NCBI GenBank assembly: GCA_948438565.1
Contig: CAOJLW010000041.1
Coordinates: forward strand, 1 to 12,477
Length of the DNA stretch: 12,477 bases
Direction: 5' to 3'
From: an uncultured Lachnospiraceae bacterium
GTDB taxonomy: Bacteria > Bacillota > Clostridia > Lachnospirales > Lachnospiraceae
The notes under the pieces were generated by a model. The model searched no databases, had not been told where the DNA came from, and saw only the letters and a program-made list of their open reading frames with translations. Below, one piece after another: positions 12,285 to 12,477 of the stretch. Numbering within the stretch: the first letter of the stretch is position 1; the number at the start of each line of letters is the position of its first letter. Made by a program: the position numbers and the translations under genes.

Positions 12285-12477
12285 ATGAATTCAAAAAAGC
12301 CACACGTTAAAATATCATTTAATTCCCCGGTTATCCTGACATTTTCAATCATCAGCCTGGCTTCGCTCCTGCTTGGCATGGCGACAGACGGAAAAACTAC
12401 AGATTTGTTTTTCAGCGTATATCGTTCCTCCCTGCTCGCCCCGGCCACCTATATCCGTTTTATCGGACATATCTTTG
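12285..12477 (+). CDS. Rhomboid-family intramembrane protease, N-terminal part (runs off window)
   Basis: The frame opens at ATG 12285 behind GGAGGT (12273-12278) and stays open to the end, giving 64 codons. Residues 17-34 (SPVILTFSIISLASLLLG) form a first membrane segment, followed by FFSVYRSSLLAPATYIRFIG and H-I-F. In rhomboid-like proteins of Clostridia, as I recall them, this wording precedes the GHANWEH motif of the second membrane segment. The catalytic GxSG serine and histidine lie outside the window, so activity cannot be judged. It is divergent from the infC operon. Confidence 0.65.
   Translation, partial: MNSKKPHVKISFNSPVILTFSIISLASLLLGMATDGKTTDLFFSVYRSSLLAPATYIRFIGHIF

Noticed and set aside
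1..12477. CRISPR arrays or tandem repeat arrays
   Set aside because: No regularly spaced repeats were seen on reading the window.

Overview
The window looks like a chromosomal segment of an endospore-forming Firmicute, most likely class Clostridia and close to Lachnospiraceae. The evidence is a cotJABC spore-coat operon with a mother-cell type promoter, an infC-rpmI-rplT operon with a Firmicute-style attenuated leader, AAGGAGG ribosome binding sites and near-consensus sigma-A promoters. The assignment rests on gene content and protein style, not on a database search.

Layout. 1-949 (-) is the N-terminal part of a trigger-factor-like lipoprotein. 1140-2047 (+) is cotJA, cotJB and the first 135 codons of cotJC. 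About 2032-7667 is an inserted element of about 5.6 kb. It carries, on the minus strand, a vanG-type D-Ala-D-Ser ligase, a split serine racemase (vanTm and vanTr) and a small zinc-ribbon protein. On the plus strand it carries a 54-residue ORF and a large serine recombinase. 7668-7787 is the second piece of cotJC. 7788-9310 is a second insertion: a 1523-bp cassette bounded by 13-bp terminal inverted repeats and a perfect 8-bp target duplication. Its only gene is a soluble chemoreceptor with a CZB domain, and it has no transposase. 9319-9403 is the third piece of cotJC, followed by the operon terminator. 9606-9677 (-) is tRNA-Glu(CTC), followed by galE (-), then rplT, rpmI and infC (-) behind an attenuator leader. 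A rhomboid-type protease (+) runs off the right end.

The main observation is that cotJC, the manganese-catalase-like spore coat gene, is split into three pieces by two unrelated mobile elements. Removing both at the nucleotide level restores one uninterrupted 203-codon frame with all the expected Mn ligands. The serine-recombinase element enters at the GA of the codon for Glu136, a predicted metal ligand. Its joined ends give an attP-like dyad with 13 of 17 matching positions. The recombinase and its small upstream ORF sit behind a sequence that fits the mother-cell sigma-E consensus. This is the arrangement of the skin, SPbeta/spsM and similar sporulation-controlled intervening elements. I infer, but cannot show, that the element is excised during sporulation to restore cotJC while vegetative cells keep the D-Ser peptidoglycan cargo.

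How the genes may work together. VanTm-VanTr would supply D-serine, and the VanG-type ligase would join D-Ala to D-Ser, making cell-wall precursors that bind vancomycin less well. vanRS and vanXY are absent from the window, and the van genes have their own sigma-A-like promoter. CotJA, CotJB and CotJC would act together in the inner spore coat.
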